This document shows positions 7,618-16,091 of a DNA stretch of 64,000 nt, piece by piece. Numbering within the stretch: the stretch's first letter is position 1; the number at the start of each line of letters is the position of its first letter. Under the pieces are notes generated by a model. It was not told the DNA's origin, ran no database searches, and saw only the letters and a list, made by a program, of their open reading frames with translations. The stretch lies in assembly GCA_029781135.1 (NCBI GenBank), contig JAKOXH010000059.1:62001-126000 (forward strand), given 5' to 3'. Source of the stretch: Planctomycetota bacterium (GTDB taxonomy: Bacteria; Planctomycetota; Planctomycetia; Pirellulales; Lacipirellulaceae). The position numbers were made by a program, and so were the translations under genes.

Positions 7618-8535
7618 TTACTTGAGTTCCACCCGTGGGTCGAGGATTCCGTAGGAAAGGTCGACGAGGAAGTTCATCACGTAGAGCAGCAGTGTGTAGA
7701 GCAGTACGAGGCCCATGGCGAGTGTGTAGTCGCGTTGCAGGGCGGCTTGCACGAAGTGCCAACCAAGGCCGGGGATCGCAAAGATGCGTTCGATGACGAC
7801 CGAGCCGGTGAGAATGCCGGCAACCGCCGGTCCCAGGAAGGAAACCACGGGCAGCATCGCCGAGGGCAAGGCATGGCGCAGCGCAACCGCGAGGTGGCTG
7901 AGTCCTTTGGCTCGGGCCGTACGCACGAAGTCTTGCGAGAGGGCATCGAGCATGCCGGTGCGGGTGATCCGAGCGATTTCGGCGGCGTAGAGTGTGCCGA
8001 GACACATGGCGGGTAACACGAGTTGCCGCAGCGTGCCCCAGCCGGCAGCGGGAAACACGGGAATCGCGAACACGAACAACAAAATGGCCAGGCCCGCAAT
8101 CACGAAACTAGGCACGGCGATTCCCACGGTGGCGAGCGACATCAGCAGCCAATCGGCCCACGAACCGCGGTAAAGTGCCGAGACGATCCCCGCGCTCAAT
8201 CCCAGCACCAGGGCATAGGAAAGCGCAAAGATGCCGAGCGCGGCGGAGATCGGCAAGCCTTGCCCGATGACTTGATTCACGTTGAAATCGAGCAGCCGCA
8301 TGCTCAGGCCAAAATCGCCGTGGGCAACGTTGCCTAGCTCAATTAGGTATTGACGGTAGATGGGGAGATCGAGCTTATACCGATGCTTGATGTTCTCTTC
8401 AATTTCCGGCGGCAACTTGCGTTCGCCAGAATACGGGCCGCCCGGCACTGCCCGCATCAACAGAAACGACACCGTAAACACACACCACAGGGTGAGCACC
8501 AATCCCAAACAGCGCCGCGCGATAAACCAACTCAC
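7618..8535 (-). CDS. oppB: Oligopeptide ABC transporter permease OppB
   Basis: The 305-residue protein matches OppB along its whole length: N-terminal helix, GGPYSGERKLPPEIEENI, GDFGLSM, several membrane helices, the EAA loop FVRTARAKGLSHLAVALRHA and a C-terminal GILDPRVELK. It starts with GTG at 8535, and its first bases overlap the oppA stop codon (GTGA), a sign of translational coupling. It forms the translocation pore with OppC in the inner membrane. No ATPase gene (oppD or oppF) follows in this window. Confidence 0.95.
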   Translation of the reverse strand: MSWFIARRCLGLVLTLWCVFTVSFLLMRAVPGGPYSGERKLPPEIEENIKHRYKLDLPIYRQYLIELGNVAHGDFGLSMRLLDFNVNQVIGQGLPISAALGIFALSYALVLGLSAGIVSALYRGSWADWLLMSLATVGIAVPSFVIAGLAILLFVFAIPVFPAAGWGTLRQLVLPAMCLGTLYAAEIARITRTGMLDALSQDFVRTARAKGLSHLAVALRHALPSAMLPVVSFLGPAVAGILTGSVVIERIFAIPGLGWHFVQAALQRDYTLAMGLVLLYTLLLYVMNFLVDLSYGILDPRVELK

Positions 8536-10442
8536 TTGACCGGCTCCATGTATTCGTTGGGGCGAGGAGAACGGTCATCGACGTTCGGATCGAGCCACAG
8601 CGCATGCAGCGGGTGCGTATCCTGCAAGTTGTTGAAGAACCCGCGCACGCGCGGCCGCACCATGTTCCGCGAGACGTAGTAATACACGGGAATGATCGGC
8701 ATCTCATCCATCAACATGCGTTCGGCGCTTTCGAGGAGTTGGCGTCGTTTGGTTTGGTCGGGTTCCTTGGCGGCATCGGCAATGAGCTTGTCGTACTGTC
8801 GGTTGCTGAAGCCCGTGTTGTTGTTTTCGCCGTTCGTGACGTACATGTCGAGGTAGGTATTGGGATCGAGGTAATCGCCCACCCAGGCCCGGCGCGCGAC
8901 GAGGTAGTTGAGCTGTTGTTGGGAATCTTGAAACGAGCCCCATTCTTCGTTACGGAGCGAAGCCGTGATTCCCAGTTCACGCTGCCATTGTTTGCGGACG
9001 AGTTCGGCAATCGCTTGATGGGCTTGATCCGTGTTATAGAGGATTTCGAGTTTGGGGAAGCCGCGGCCATCGGGGAAGCCGGCCTCGGCAAGCAGCTTTC
9101 GGGCCGCGTCTGGGTTGAAAGGCCGGCAGGGTTGCTGGGTGTAATTGGGCATCGAGGGGGGCACGAGACTGAGGGCCGGAATCTCGCCCGCGCCCGTGGC
9201 GACGCGCGTAATTTCCTCCCGATCGAGAGCCAGGGCGAGTGCCTGGCGGACCCGTTTGTCATTGAGTGGTGGCCGGGTCGTGTTGAGCAGGAAGAAATAC
9301 GTGGTGAGTTGCGGCGCGGGATTGAGATCGTTGCGAGGCGGCTTGGTCTTGAGGAACTCGCGTAGCACCTCGGCCGGTGGCACGGTGACCCAATCCACCA
9401 TGCCGGTCAGGTACAGGTTCAACGCCGTGGTACGATTGTCGACCGAGAGGGCGTCGATCACGTTCAGTCGCACGTGGTCATGGTCCCAATAGTTTTCGTT
9501 GCGTCGTAGCCGAACGCGATCGCGAATCCGCCGGGCGACGAGTCGGTAGGCGCCGTTGGTGATGATGTTTTGCGGGAGCGTCCAAGCGGGTTTGCCGAAT
9601 TTCTCCACGCAGCCACGGTGGACGGGGGCAAACGGGTAGAAGCCCAAGAGCTCGAGGAAATACGGCGTGGGGTTCGTCAGCCGGATTTCCAGGGTTCGGT
9701 CATCAATGACACGCACGCCCACCTGCCGAAAATCGAGCAGCACTTGCCGGCAACGCTCGACGCCGTTCGCGACGGGCTGGGTCTCGTCGGCAGCTTGGAA
9801 GCGGTGTTCTTGGCCATCGATTTGGACGACGAACACGCGCTCGCGCGCCGTTTCTTTTTCGTCGTTCGCCTTCTCCTTTATTGCCGGCCCGTCGATGCGA
9901 ATGAGTTTGCCGTACAGCACTTCGCCACGCACCGTGTTCGTCGCGCCCGCGGGCGGATTGAGTTCGATCTCGACGGCGTCGCCCGGTTGGAGCGTGCTGC
10001 TGCCCAAGTTATAGCGTTTGGCGTTTTCGATGTACCACGCCTGGTAGGAATAGCGCGAAAACGTGAGCGGATCGATGAGCCGACGAATTGAATAGGCGAA
10101 GTCGTGGGCGGTCACCGGATCGCCGTTCGACCAGCGCGCATCCTTGCGGAGATGGAAGGTGTAGACGCGGCCGTCGGGCGAGATTTCCCATTTCTCGGCC
10201 GTTCCCGGTTCGGCCTTGGTGTCTTCGGCACGCAGTCGCGTGAGACCTTCGAACAACGCGTTGACGATACGGCCCTCCGGCTGGCCGGTGATGAGGGCCG
10301 GGTCGATCGAAGCCACTTCGGTTTCGTTGACAAACGTGAAATCGGCGGGCGGCAAGCGGCCACCGTAAATGGCATAGCCGACGGCGGCAAAACCGCCAGC
10401 GAGCATCACGATTAGGAACCAGACACGGCCAGGCATGAGCAT
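8532..10442 (-). CDS. oppA: Oligopeptide ABC transporter substrate-binding protein
   Basis: The 636-residue family 5 extracellular solute-binding protein has an uncleaved-looking or signal-type N-terminal helix (about 7-26, no lipobox). It then has the class start TEVASIDPALITGQPEGRIV, FEGLTRLRAEDTKAEPGTAE, the family signature around YTFHLRKDARWSNGDPVTAHDF and, near the C-terminus, RRQLLESAERMLMDEMPIIPVYY. The protein is about 90 residues longer than E. coli OppA because of an insertion around residues 155-240 that contains charged and beta-like segments. It is first in the oppABC transcription unit. Confidence 0.93.
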   Translation of the reverse strand: MLMPGRVWFLIVMLAGGFAAVGYAIYGGRLPPADFTFVNETEVASIDPALITGQPEGRIVNALFEGLTRLRAEDTKAEPGTAEKWEISPDGRVYTFHLRKDARWSNGDPVTAHDFAYSIRRLIDPLTFSRYSYQAWYIENAKRYNLGSSTLQPGDAVEIELNPPAGATNTVRGEVLYGKLIRIDGPAIKEKANDEKETARERVFVVQIDGQEHRFQAADETQPVANGVERCRQVLLDFRQVGVRVIDDRTLEIRLTNPTPYFLELLGFYPFAPVHRGCVEKFGKPAWTLPQNIITNGAYRLVARRIRDRVRLRRNENYWDHDHVRLNVIDALSVDNRTTALNLYLTGMVDWVTVPPAEVLREFLKTKPPRNDLNPAPQLTTYFFLLNTTRPPLNDKRVRQALALALDREEITRVATGAGEIPALSLVPPSMPNYTQQPCRPFNPDAARKLLAEAGFPDGRGFPKLEILYNTDQAHQAIAELVRKQWQRELGITASLRNEEWGSFQDSQQQLNYLVARRAWVGDYLDPNTYLDMYVTNGENNNTGFSNRQYDKLIADAAKEPDQTKRRQLLESAERMLMDEMPIIPVYYYVSRNMVRPRVRGFFNNLQDTHPLHALWLDPNVDDRSPRPNEYMEPVK

Positions 10443-10526
10443 AATTTAGCGGTAGGGAATGGATTGAGCCAACCACAATTCGATACGCACTGCCCAGAGT
10501 TTGGGTCGTGCGTTAGGCTAGGTGGG

Positions 10527-11027
10527 ATGAGTGATTTCGTCCATGAACGCCACAAGCCGCCGCGCCAACTCGACCGGCCACGCGAGTTGGTGCTTGTGTG
10601 CGCGCCGATGCGGAGCAACGTGAACCTATCGCGAATTGCCCGGGCTGCCGGATGTTGCGGGCTAACGCGACTGATTTGCTGTGGGCCGGGGCGGCTCGAT
10701 CGCAAAATTGCCCGAGACGCGGCCGATACGCTGGAGATTGAATCGCATCGCACGCTCGAGCCGGTGCTCAAGAAGCTGCGTGATGATGGCTTTCGACTCG
10801 TTGGTTTGGAACAGACGAGTCATTCGCACGATTTACATCAGTACAAGTTCGAACGACGCACGGCGCTTGTGATTGGGAATGAACGCACGGGACTGACCGA
10901 CGATTCATTGGCGTTGCTAGATGATGTCGTCGAAATTCCCGTGTGGGGGTTGCCGTACAGTTACAACGTGGCGACGGCGACGGCGATGGCGCTGTATGAA
11001 TATTGCCGGCAGTTTCCGGCGGGATGA
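10527..11027 (+). CDS. SpoU/TrmH family RNA 2'-O-methyltransferase
   Basis: Starting at ATG 10527 the product is 166 residues, the size of TrmJ/TrmL/LasT-type SPOUT enzymes. The SAM-binding knot is visible in motif 1 (APMRSNVNLSRIARAAGC), motif 2 (ALVIGNERTGLTDDSLALLD) and motif 3 (IPVWGLPYSYNVATATAMAL). In motif 3 the usual SLN is replaced by SYN. The target RNA is not evident. The gene is divergent from oppA with a short spacer. Confidence 0.9.
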   Translation: MSDFVHERHKPPRQLDRPRELVLVCAPMRSNVNLSRIARAAGCCGLTRLICCGPGRLDRKIARDAADTLEIESHRTLEPVLKKLRDDGFRLVGLEQTSHSHDLHQYKFERRTALVIGNERTGLTDDSLALLDDVVEIPVWGLPYSYNVATATAMALYEYCRQFPAG

Positions 11028-11050
11028 TCGTTGTCGTGCAAAGTGCAATT

Positions 11051-11123
11051 CAGCCCCCGGCTCTGCCGGGGGTATTTCCCAAGCAACGGTGAACTCGCTA
11101 ACCCCCGGCAGAGCCGGGGGCTG
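11051..11123. repeat. Pair of inverted 23-bp palindromic repeats
   Basis: CAGCCCCCGGCTCTGCCGGGGGT-type DNA at 11051-11073 is repeated as its exact reverse complement at 11101-11123. Each copy is itself a GC-rich hairpin (CCCCCGGC/GCCGGGGG). The pair sits between two convergent genes and could terminate both. Confidence 0.85.
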
Positions 11124-11151
11124 ACGGCATTTAGCGTCGTTGGGCTATCCT

Positions 11152-12165
11152 CTATTTCGTCGCAGTGCGTGGGGCAATGATGACGCGGCCGACGATTTTG
11201 CCGGCGAGGATTTTGGCGACACGGTCAGGAAGTTCGTCGAGCGTGATTTCGTCCGCAATGTCGTTGAGTTGGGAGATGTGCCACGGGCCGGAGAGCTTCT
11301 CCCACATTTCTAGCCGTTCGCGGCGCGGGCATTTGGCCGAGTCGATGCCAGCGAGCGTGGCCCCGCGCAAGATGAAAGGGTACACGGTAGTGTTCAAATC
11401 CGTGCCGGCGACCAAACCACAGGCCGCCACACAACCACGGTGATGCAATGAGCGCAGGATTGTCGCCAGCGGCTGGCCACCCACCGTATCGACGGCCGCG
11501 GCCCAGCGCGCGGAGAGTAAAGGCCGTGTGCTCGTGTCGAGCACGTCGTTACGGTCAAGCAACTTCGTGGCGCCCAGGTTTCGCAGCCAGTCGTGTTGTT
11601 CCGGCTTGCCGGTTACTGCTTCGACTTCATATCCAATTTTGGCCAGAATGGCGACGGCGAGGCAACCCACGCCGCCAGTGGCACCCGTCACAACGACCGG
11701 TCCGTTGGCTGGCTCGATGCCGCGGTCCACGATGGCAGTGACACACTGGGCGGCCGTGAATCCGGCGGTGCCGTAGATCATGGCGTCGCGCAGCGTGAAA
11801 CCGTGGGGTAATGGCACAATCCAGTCGGCCGGCACTCGGGCATAGGCCGCGAAGCCGCCCCAATGCCCGGCCCCGAACTCGTAGCCGGTCACCAGGACTT
11901 CATCGCCGGGATGAAAATTAGGTGAGCCGCTTTCGACGACGGTGCCAGAGCAATCGACGCCCGGCACATGCGGCAGCGAACGCACAACACCGGGATGGCC
12001 TTGGGCTGCCAAACCGTCTTTGTAGTTGAGTGATGAGTACGCAACGCGAATCAGCACGTCGCCTGCCGGCAAGTCGGACGCTGCGATTGATTCGATGTCG
12101 GCGGCGACCCTTCCGTCCGCGTCCTTGCGCACCAAATAACATGGGAACCGTTCGTTTGGAGACAT
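11152..12165 (-). CDS. AcuI/YhdH family quinone oxidoreductase (acryloyl-CoA reductase type)
   Basis: Taking ATG 12165, the product is 337 residues, the standard length. The medium-chain reductase fold shows the YhdH/YhfP/AcuI signature SSLNYKDGLAAQG near residue 44, PGVDCSGTV near 68, and a Rossmann motif VVTGATGGVGCLAVAIL near 160. Zinc ligands of alcohol dehydrogenases are absent, as expected. Characterised AcuI reduces acryloyl-CoA with NADPH; the substrate here is an inference from family only. Its partner on the minus strand, the zinc-ribbon protein gene, ends 60 bp upstream. Confidence 0.9.
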   Translation of the reverse strand: MSPNERFPCYLVRKDADGRVAADIESIAASDLPAGDVLIRVAYSSLNYKDGLAAQGHPGVVRSLPHVPGVDCSGTVVESGSPNFHPGDEVLVTGYEFGAGHWGGFAAYARVPADWIVPLPHGFTLRDAMIYGTAGFTAAQCVTAIVDRGIEPANGPVVVTGATGGVGCLAVAILAKIGYEVEAVTGKPEQHDWLRNLGATKLLDRNDVLDTSTRPLLSARWAAAVDTVGGQPLATILRSLHHRGCVAACGLVAGTDLNTTVYPFILRGATLAGIDSAKCPRRERLEMWEKLSGPWHISQLNDIADEITLDELPDRVAKILAGKIVGRVIIAPRTATK

Positions 12166-12224
12166 CGTATCACCCTTTACGCTTGGCTGCCGTTTGGCAC
12201 GGCAACAACTTGAACGGCATCCGA

Positions 12225-12884
12225 TTATTCTTTTTTGGGTGGAGCGGATTCCACCGGAGCGACAGCATCCGTTGGGACGGTAGTTGGCGTGGTGGCCTGT
12301 TTGGTAGTGGTATTTTGAGCTGCCGCCTTTGAAGTTGCGGAGTTTGGTGGCTCGGCTGTCGTGGACGCGGTACTCGGCGTTGTCGCCTCCGCGGGTGCCG
12401 GCGGCGTTGGCGAAATGTGCCGATTCAGCACCCAATACAACGCGAAAGCTAACAGAATCACGATCAGCAGCAGAACGACCGACACAATTAATTGGTTGCG
12501 GCGACCGCGTGTATGATGAGCTTGTGCCGAGGATTCCGCGGGACTTTTGGCAGGTTCAACTCCCAAACTATGGACCGTTGTCGGCAAGATCGATTCTGGC
12601 AAGGTATCGGCCGTCCCCGAAGAGATTTGGACATGCTCGGCGGCCGTGTGGGGAAGAATCGACGACGGCAATAAATCGATACTGCCCAATTCAAGCGCGG
12701 GCACCGCGGCCGTTGGCAAGGAGCGAGTGCCGGGACTTTTGGCGGATGCCGGCGCTTCTGTTTGAGCAGGTGGTTCGGGAACTACGACTTTTGAGCCGCA
12801 GTGCGGACAAATGGCGCGCTTCCCCGCCAAGTGCGCTTTGACGTTCAGTTTATGTCCGTTGGGACAGGAAAAACGAATACCCAT
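12225..12884 (-). CDS. Zinc-ribbon protein with one membrane helix
   Basis: The product is 219 residues from ATG 12884. The N-terminus GIRFSCPNGHKLNVKAHLAG followed by CPHCGSKVVVPEP is a small zinc ribbon (Cys7 and His11 paired with CPHC). I know this form as a recurrent planctomycete N-terminal module. After a long low-complexity linker comes a single hydrophobic helix (about 145-168, LIVSVVLLLIVILLAFALYW) and a Thr/Ala/Pro-rich tail. The likely topology is cytoplasmic zinc ribbon, one crossing, outside tail. The function is unknown. Confidence 0.8.
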   Translation of the reverse strand: MGIRFSCPNGHKLNVKAHLAGKRAICPHCGSKVVVPEPPAQTEAPASAKSPGTRSLPTAAVPALELGSIDLLPSSILPHTAAEHVQISSGTADTLPESILPTTVHSLGVEPAKSPAESSAQAHHTRGRRNQLIVSVVLLLIVILLAFALYWVLNRHISPTPPAPAEATTPSTASTTAEPPNSATSKAAAQNTTTKQATTPTTVPTDAVAPVESAPPKKE

Positions 12885-13255
12885 GGGAAGCGAATGGCGG
12901 TGGTCGGTTGGCACTTCGCGCAAGCGTGAGATACCGCCATTATAGACGGTTTGTGGGCTGCGAAGTAATTGCCTGCACCGGTTGGGTGGCTTCCCGCGTT
13001 GCGGCTGCCCGCAGTAGCAGCCAATCTTACTAAATATCGTGGGAAGTTGCTCGCCAAGATACTCGGTTTTTCGAGTTGTGCATGTTATGCTGCTTGTGAC
13101 ACTTATCGGGAATGCGGGAATTAATCGGGGAGGAATCAGCGCAGCGCCGGCAAAAACCGGGGCTAAAAACTGGCACGTTTTCCGCGACTTTTCTAAAATG
13201 GAAAGCGTGCCCCGAGGCAGTGGGACGGCTGAGATCATTATCGGGTTGAAACAAC
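12885..13255. other. Divergent intergenic region, nothing recognised
   Basis: This 371-bp region separates the leftward zinc-ribbon gene from the rightward ClpP-like gene and must hold both promoters. I could not identify confident -35/-10 pairs, RNA genes or repeats. Confidence 0.5.
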
Positions 13256-13903
13256 ATGAACGACCGCGCAGAAGAAGATGAGGGCCCCGTTGAAATCGCG
13301 ATCGTGGGCGATTTGACGGATACCGAGGGCGAGTTGACCGATCGGTTGCTCGGCGTGGAACCGGGCGGCGAGTGTACGATCTATTTTGACTCGCCGGGCG
13401 GCAGCCCATATTGCGCGGTGTCGCTGATGACGTTGATCAAGCTGCGTCGGCTGCGGGCGACCGGAATCGTCACGGGTGAGTGCTCATCGGCGACGTTGTG
13501 GCCGTTTGCCGCTTGTCGTCGCCGGATTGTTACGCCTTACAGCGTGATGCTGTTCCACCCCATGCGTTGGCAGAGTGAAGAAAACGTGGGGTTGGCGGAA
13601 GCCTCGGAATGGGCGCGGCATTTCGGCCAATTGGAACGCGATATGGATACGCTGCTCGCTCATTTGTTCGGCGTTCCGGCCGACATGATGCGGAAGTGGA
13701 TCATGCCGGGGAAGTATGTTTCCGGCCGCGAATTGGCCGAGGCCGGCATGGCCGAACTGGTTGAATTGGATGAGTTGCATTTGATCTCGCTCAACGGCGA
13801 AGCGTCTGAGAAGAATGCGAAGTTGGCGAACGGCCGGGAGGAGGTGGCGAAACCTCTTCGTCCGGTAAAGGTGCCCGCCCGGCGGCGTTCGCGCAAGCGG
13901 TAA
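13256..13903 (+). CDS. ClpP-like serine protease variant
   Basis: The 215-residue product has the ClpP/crotonase fold. The first motif is IYFDSPGGSPYCAVSLM (oxyanion-hole glycines). The nucleophile lies in TGECSSATLW (Ser78 by alignment) and the histidine in MLFHPMRW (His101). The C-terminal motif that normally carries the catalytic Asp (AVEYGLVD in E. coli) reads AEAGMAEL here, placing Glu167 at that position. The C-terminus is a basic tail rich in Arg. It may be a divergent proteolytic subunit or an inactive paralogue; no Clp ATPase gene is adjacent. Confidence 0.8.
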   Translation: MNDRAEEDEGPVEIAIVGDLTDTEGELTDRLLGVEPGGECTIYFDSPGGSPYCAVSLMTLIKLRRLRATGIVTGECSSATLWPFAACRRRIVTPYSVMLFHPMRWQSEENVGLAEASEWARHFGQLERDMDTLLAHLFGVPADMMRKWIMPGKYVSGRELAEAGMAELVELDELHLISLNGEASEKNAKLANGREEVAKPLRPVKVPARRRSRKR

Positions 13904-13907
13904 TCGG

Positions 13908-14678
13908 TTATGCGGTCAGTGGAAGCGGAACTTGTTCGAGCGCCGCACAGCATTCGGCAGCGAGTTCGATATCGTTCTTGCGCGGCAATATCGCTGCATG
14001 AATCCGCGCGCGGCGAATCACGCCCTTCTCCAGAAACTCGGCAAAGAGTTGCCACACCAGTTGGGAGTGGCCCGGAGACTTTGTGGCCAACTGTGCCTTG
14101 CGGAAGTCCGTTGTGGGCACGATTTCCAGGTAGCTCAAACCGTTGTTGAGCCGTCGAAGTACGCCGCACATGGTTCCCCGCGGATCGATGGTGCCGTTCG
14201 GTTCGAACGGCACGACTTCACTTCGTTCGCCATCGGCCCAAAAGAAACGGAGTTGCTCTTGGCAATCCACTTCGGTGCCGACACAGATCCGCGGATGGGT
14301 ATCGAGCAAGTGCGTTTGTACCGAGATCAAGAACGATAGTGATGCACAAACGCCGTCGATAACTGTCAGCGGATTCGCTTGCCAATAAATGATCGGTGCA
14401 TACGGCCAGTCGTCCGTCGGTCCGTAGCTCGCGACCAGGTCTGGGCCGCGGGTGTAAACATCGGTTAGCGGGAGGGGCCATTCGTTCTTGGCGAGGCCGT
14501 TACTCGCACGGGTCGCGCGGAACGGTCGAGCGCCAATTACCGTGCGTTCGTGCGTAAGTTGTTGCAGCCCCAAATTTGGGTGCGCGACATCAACGTGTCC
14601 GGTTAGTGGGCCGCAGTGGAGCTGTGCAAGGGTGCCGCTGAGAGCCCAGAGCGACGGCTGATCATGAGTGTCGTCCAT
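13908..14678 (-). CDS. Conserved-looking protein of unknown function
   Basis: Starting at ATG 14678 (MDDTHDQPSLWALSG) the product is 256 residues; an upstream ATG at 14738 is also in frame but overlaps a terminator. No signal peptide or membrane segment is visible. Segments such as PIIYWQANPLTVIDGVCASL and RICVGTEVDCQEQLRFFWAD look like an ordered globular domain. I recognise no family. The stop is 4 bp from the end of the convergent ClpP-like gene. The start lies 42 nt downstream of the terminator of a candidate structured RNA, so this gene may be regulated by attenuation. Confidence 0.7.
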   Translation of the reverse strand: MDDTHDQPSLWALSGTLAQLHCGPLTGHVDVAHPNLGLQQLTHERTVIGARPFRATRASNGLAKNEWPLPLTDVYTRGPDLVASYGPTDDWPYAPIIYWQANPLTVIDGVCASLSFLISVQTHLLDTHPRICVGTEVDCQEQLRFFWADGERSEVVPFEPNGTIDPRGTMCGVLRRLNNGLSYLEIVPTTDFRKAQLATKSPGHSQLVWQLFAEFLEKGVIRRARIHAAILPRKNDIELAAECCAALEQVPLPLTA

Positions 14679-14719
14679 GATGACAAGCGCGTGATAACGA
14701 GTGATCGCGTCAGGCCAAT

Positions 14720-14759
14720 AAAAAACCCCGTCGAACACCGCAAGGATGTTGCGACGGGG
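14720..14759 (-). terminator. Strong rho-independent terminator
   Basis: On the minus strand CCCCGTCG (14759-14752 side) pairs perfectly with CGACGGGG (14733-14726), extended by AACAT/GTGTT, and is followed by T6. It ends the candidate RNA directly upstream of the gene at 14678. Confidence 0.8.
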
Positions 14760-14878
14760 CCGGAACAGAGAAGAGGCCGATGTTTCCGAGTGAGGGGATA
14801 AAAAAAATCAGGCAATCGCCGCCCGCGAACGCGGTTGTCACTGTCTCGGTACACACCAAGCGAGGACTGTTGTTCCAC
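14720..14878 (-). ncRNA. Candidate structured RNA (independent sRNA or cis attenuator)
   Basis: The roughly 160-nt transcript would begin near 14878 and end at the terminator. A closing stem pairs GGAACA near the 5' end with TGTTCC just before the terminator hairpin. Inside a bulge of about 20 nt on each side, CCGAG pairs with CTCGG and TGA with TCA. The apex holds CCGCG/CGCGG and a GGC-GATT-GCC hairpin followed by T8. A promoter-like pair precedes it. The size, closing stem and large internal bulge recall 6S RNA, but I see no sequence identity to known 6S RNAs. An attenuator for the downstream gene is equally possible. Confidence 0.45.
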
Positions 14879-14883
14879 TACCG

Positions 14884-14921
14884 ATGATACCTATTTTGGC
14901 TGTCGTGTCCATAGTTTGGAC
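14884..14921 (-). promoter_or_regulatory. Promoter and overlapping inverted repeat of the candidate RNA
   Basis: On the minus strand TGGACA (14911-14906) and TATCAT (14889-14884) are separated by 16 bp, five of six matches each to the sigma70 consensus. GTCCA-N5-TGGAC (14907-14921) is a perfect inverted repeat covering the -35 element and could be an operator. Confidence 0.45.
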
Positions 14922-15107
14922 AAAAAAAGTTCGATCTATTTTCGCCCGAAGTCGCTATTTTGGCGTTAATCCTTACAGATTAGCAGTTTACGTCGAGACC
15001 GGAAAGACTCTGCAAATCAGGCAAAATTTTCCTACCGGAAGAGGGAAAGTCGTTCGCATCCCAGTTGGTTGAAAGTCGCTATCGGCGCACTTCTCAACCC
15101 GATCCTG

Positions 15108-15152
15108 GGCTGCCATAACTGGCATTTCCAGAGCGGCTTATGACTGGCAGCC
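15108..15152. repeat. Inverted repeat upstream of the inositol monophosphatase gene
   Basis: GGCTGCCA (15108) pairs with TGGCAGCC (15145-15152), with a second CATAA/TTATG pairing inside. It lies about 130 bp upstream of the gene start, in a 600-bp stretch that otherwise contains only the candidate RNA and its promoter. Confidence 0.55.
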
Positions 15153-15278
15153 TATCACGCTTATCGTGCCGATGTTCTCATTCTTGTTGCGGAATAGTGC
15201 TCGGCAGAATCGCGGCTGCGAGCGATAGCGGTTTGCGGTTGGGTTGCGTTGCGAAGCGTGTCTCGGAAGGTTGAAGCA

Positions 15279-16091
15279 ATGGCCGACGAACCACTCAAGA
15301 GTTGGCTCGAAACTTGTGAGGTTGCCGCGCGCGCTGGCGGAAAACAATTGTTGGAATGGCGTGGCCGGTTTCGAACGCGCGAAAAAGGTGCGTGCGACTT
15401 AGTGACGGATGCCGATCTTGCCTCGCAACAAGCCATTCGTGCGTTGATTTCCGAGCGATTTCCGGACCACGAATTTCTTGGCGAGGAGCGCACGGATCAT
15501 GAGTTCGTGAAGCGCCCGGATCAACCGGATCAATTCGTGTGGATCGCGGATCCACTGGACGGCACGACCAATTACGTGCATGGCTACCCGCTGTACGCGG
15601 TGTCGTTAGCGTTAACGCGGGGTCAACAGGTTTTGGTGGGCGTCATTTACGACCCGTTGCGCGATGAGTGCTATTCAGCGGCGCAGGGTGGCGGTGCTTG
15701 GTGCAATGGCCGGCGGCTCAAGACAAGCGAAACGACGCACCTTGCCGAGGCGCTCATTGGTGTAAGCCTGCCGCCGCGAGTGCATGGCGACTCAGCGGAC
15801 CTGCGCGACTTCGTGGAGTTGGCGCAGGTAAGTCAGGCCCTGCGTCGCTCGGGCTCAGCAGCGCTCAACATGGCCCACGTGGCCAATGGCACGCTCGACG
15901 CGTTTTGGGCCACGCATATTTATCCCTGGGATGTGGCGGCAGGCGTGCTGCTCATCCGGGAGGCGGGGGGCGTCGTGACGGCCCGCGATGGGGGCGAATT
16001 TGATCTGTGGAAACCACATTTGGTGGTTGCGGGCCAGGCTGGGTTGCATCAAGAAATGTTGGCGGCAATGCTGCCTTTTGAGCGCAAATAA
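15279..16091 (+). CDS. suhB: Inositol monophosphatase family protein
   Basis: The 270-residue product starts at ATG 15279 behind a GGAAGG Shine-Dalgarno. The lithium-sensitive phosphatase motifs are intact: GEERTDHE (metal Glu), WIADPLDGTTNYVHGYPLYA (two metal Asp residues and the DGT loop) and IYPWDVAAGVLLIREAGG (third metal Asp). It hydrolyses myo-inositol monophosphates or related sugar phosphates in the cytoplasm; SuhB proteins can also bind RNA polymerase/NusA, which cannot be judged here. Confidence 0.93.
   Translation: MADEPLKSWLETCEVAARAGGKQLLEWRGRFRTREKGACDLVTDADLASQQAIRALISERFPDHEFLGEERTDHEFVKRPDQPDQFVWIADPLDGTTNYVHGYPLYAVSLALTRGQQVLVGVIYDPLRDECYSAAQGGGAWCNGRRLKTSETTHLAEALIGVSLPPRVHGDSADLRDFVELAQVSQALRRSGSAALNMAHVANGTLDAFWATHIYPWDVAAGVLLIREAGGVVTARDGGEFDLWKPHLVVAGQAGLHQEMLAAMLPFERK

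Noticed and set aside
12885-13409. Upstream extension of the zinc-ribbon gene
   Set aside because: The frame remains open but crosses the divergent ClpP-like gene and lacks protein features; the zinc ribbon starts naturally at ATG 12884.
14720-14878. Definite identification as 6S RNA
   Set aside because: The overall shape is suggestive, but I could not see conserved 6S sequence features, and an attenuator for the next gene fits as well.
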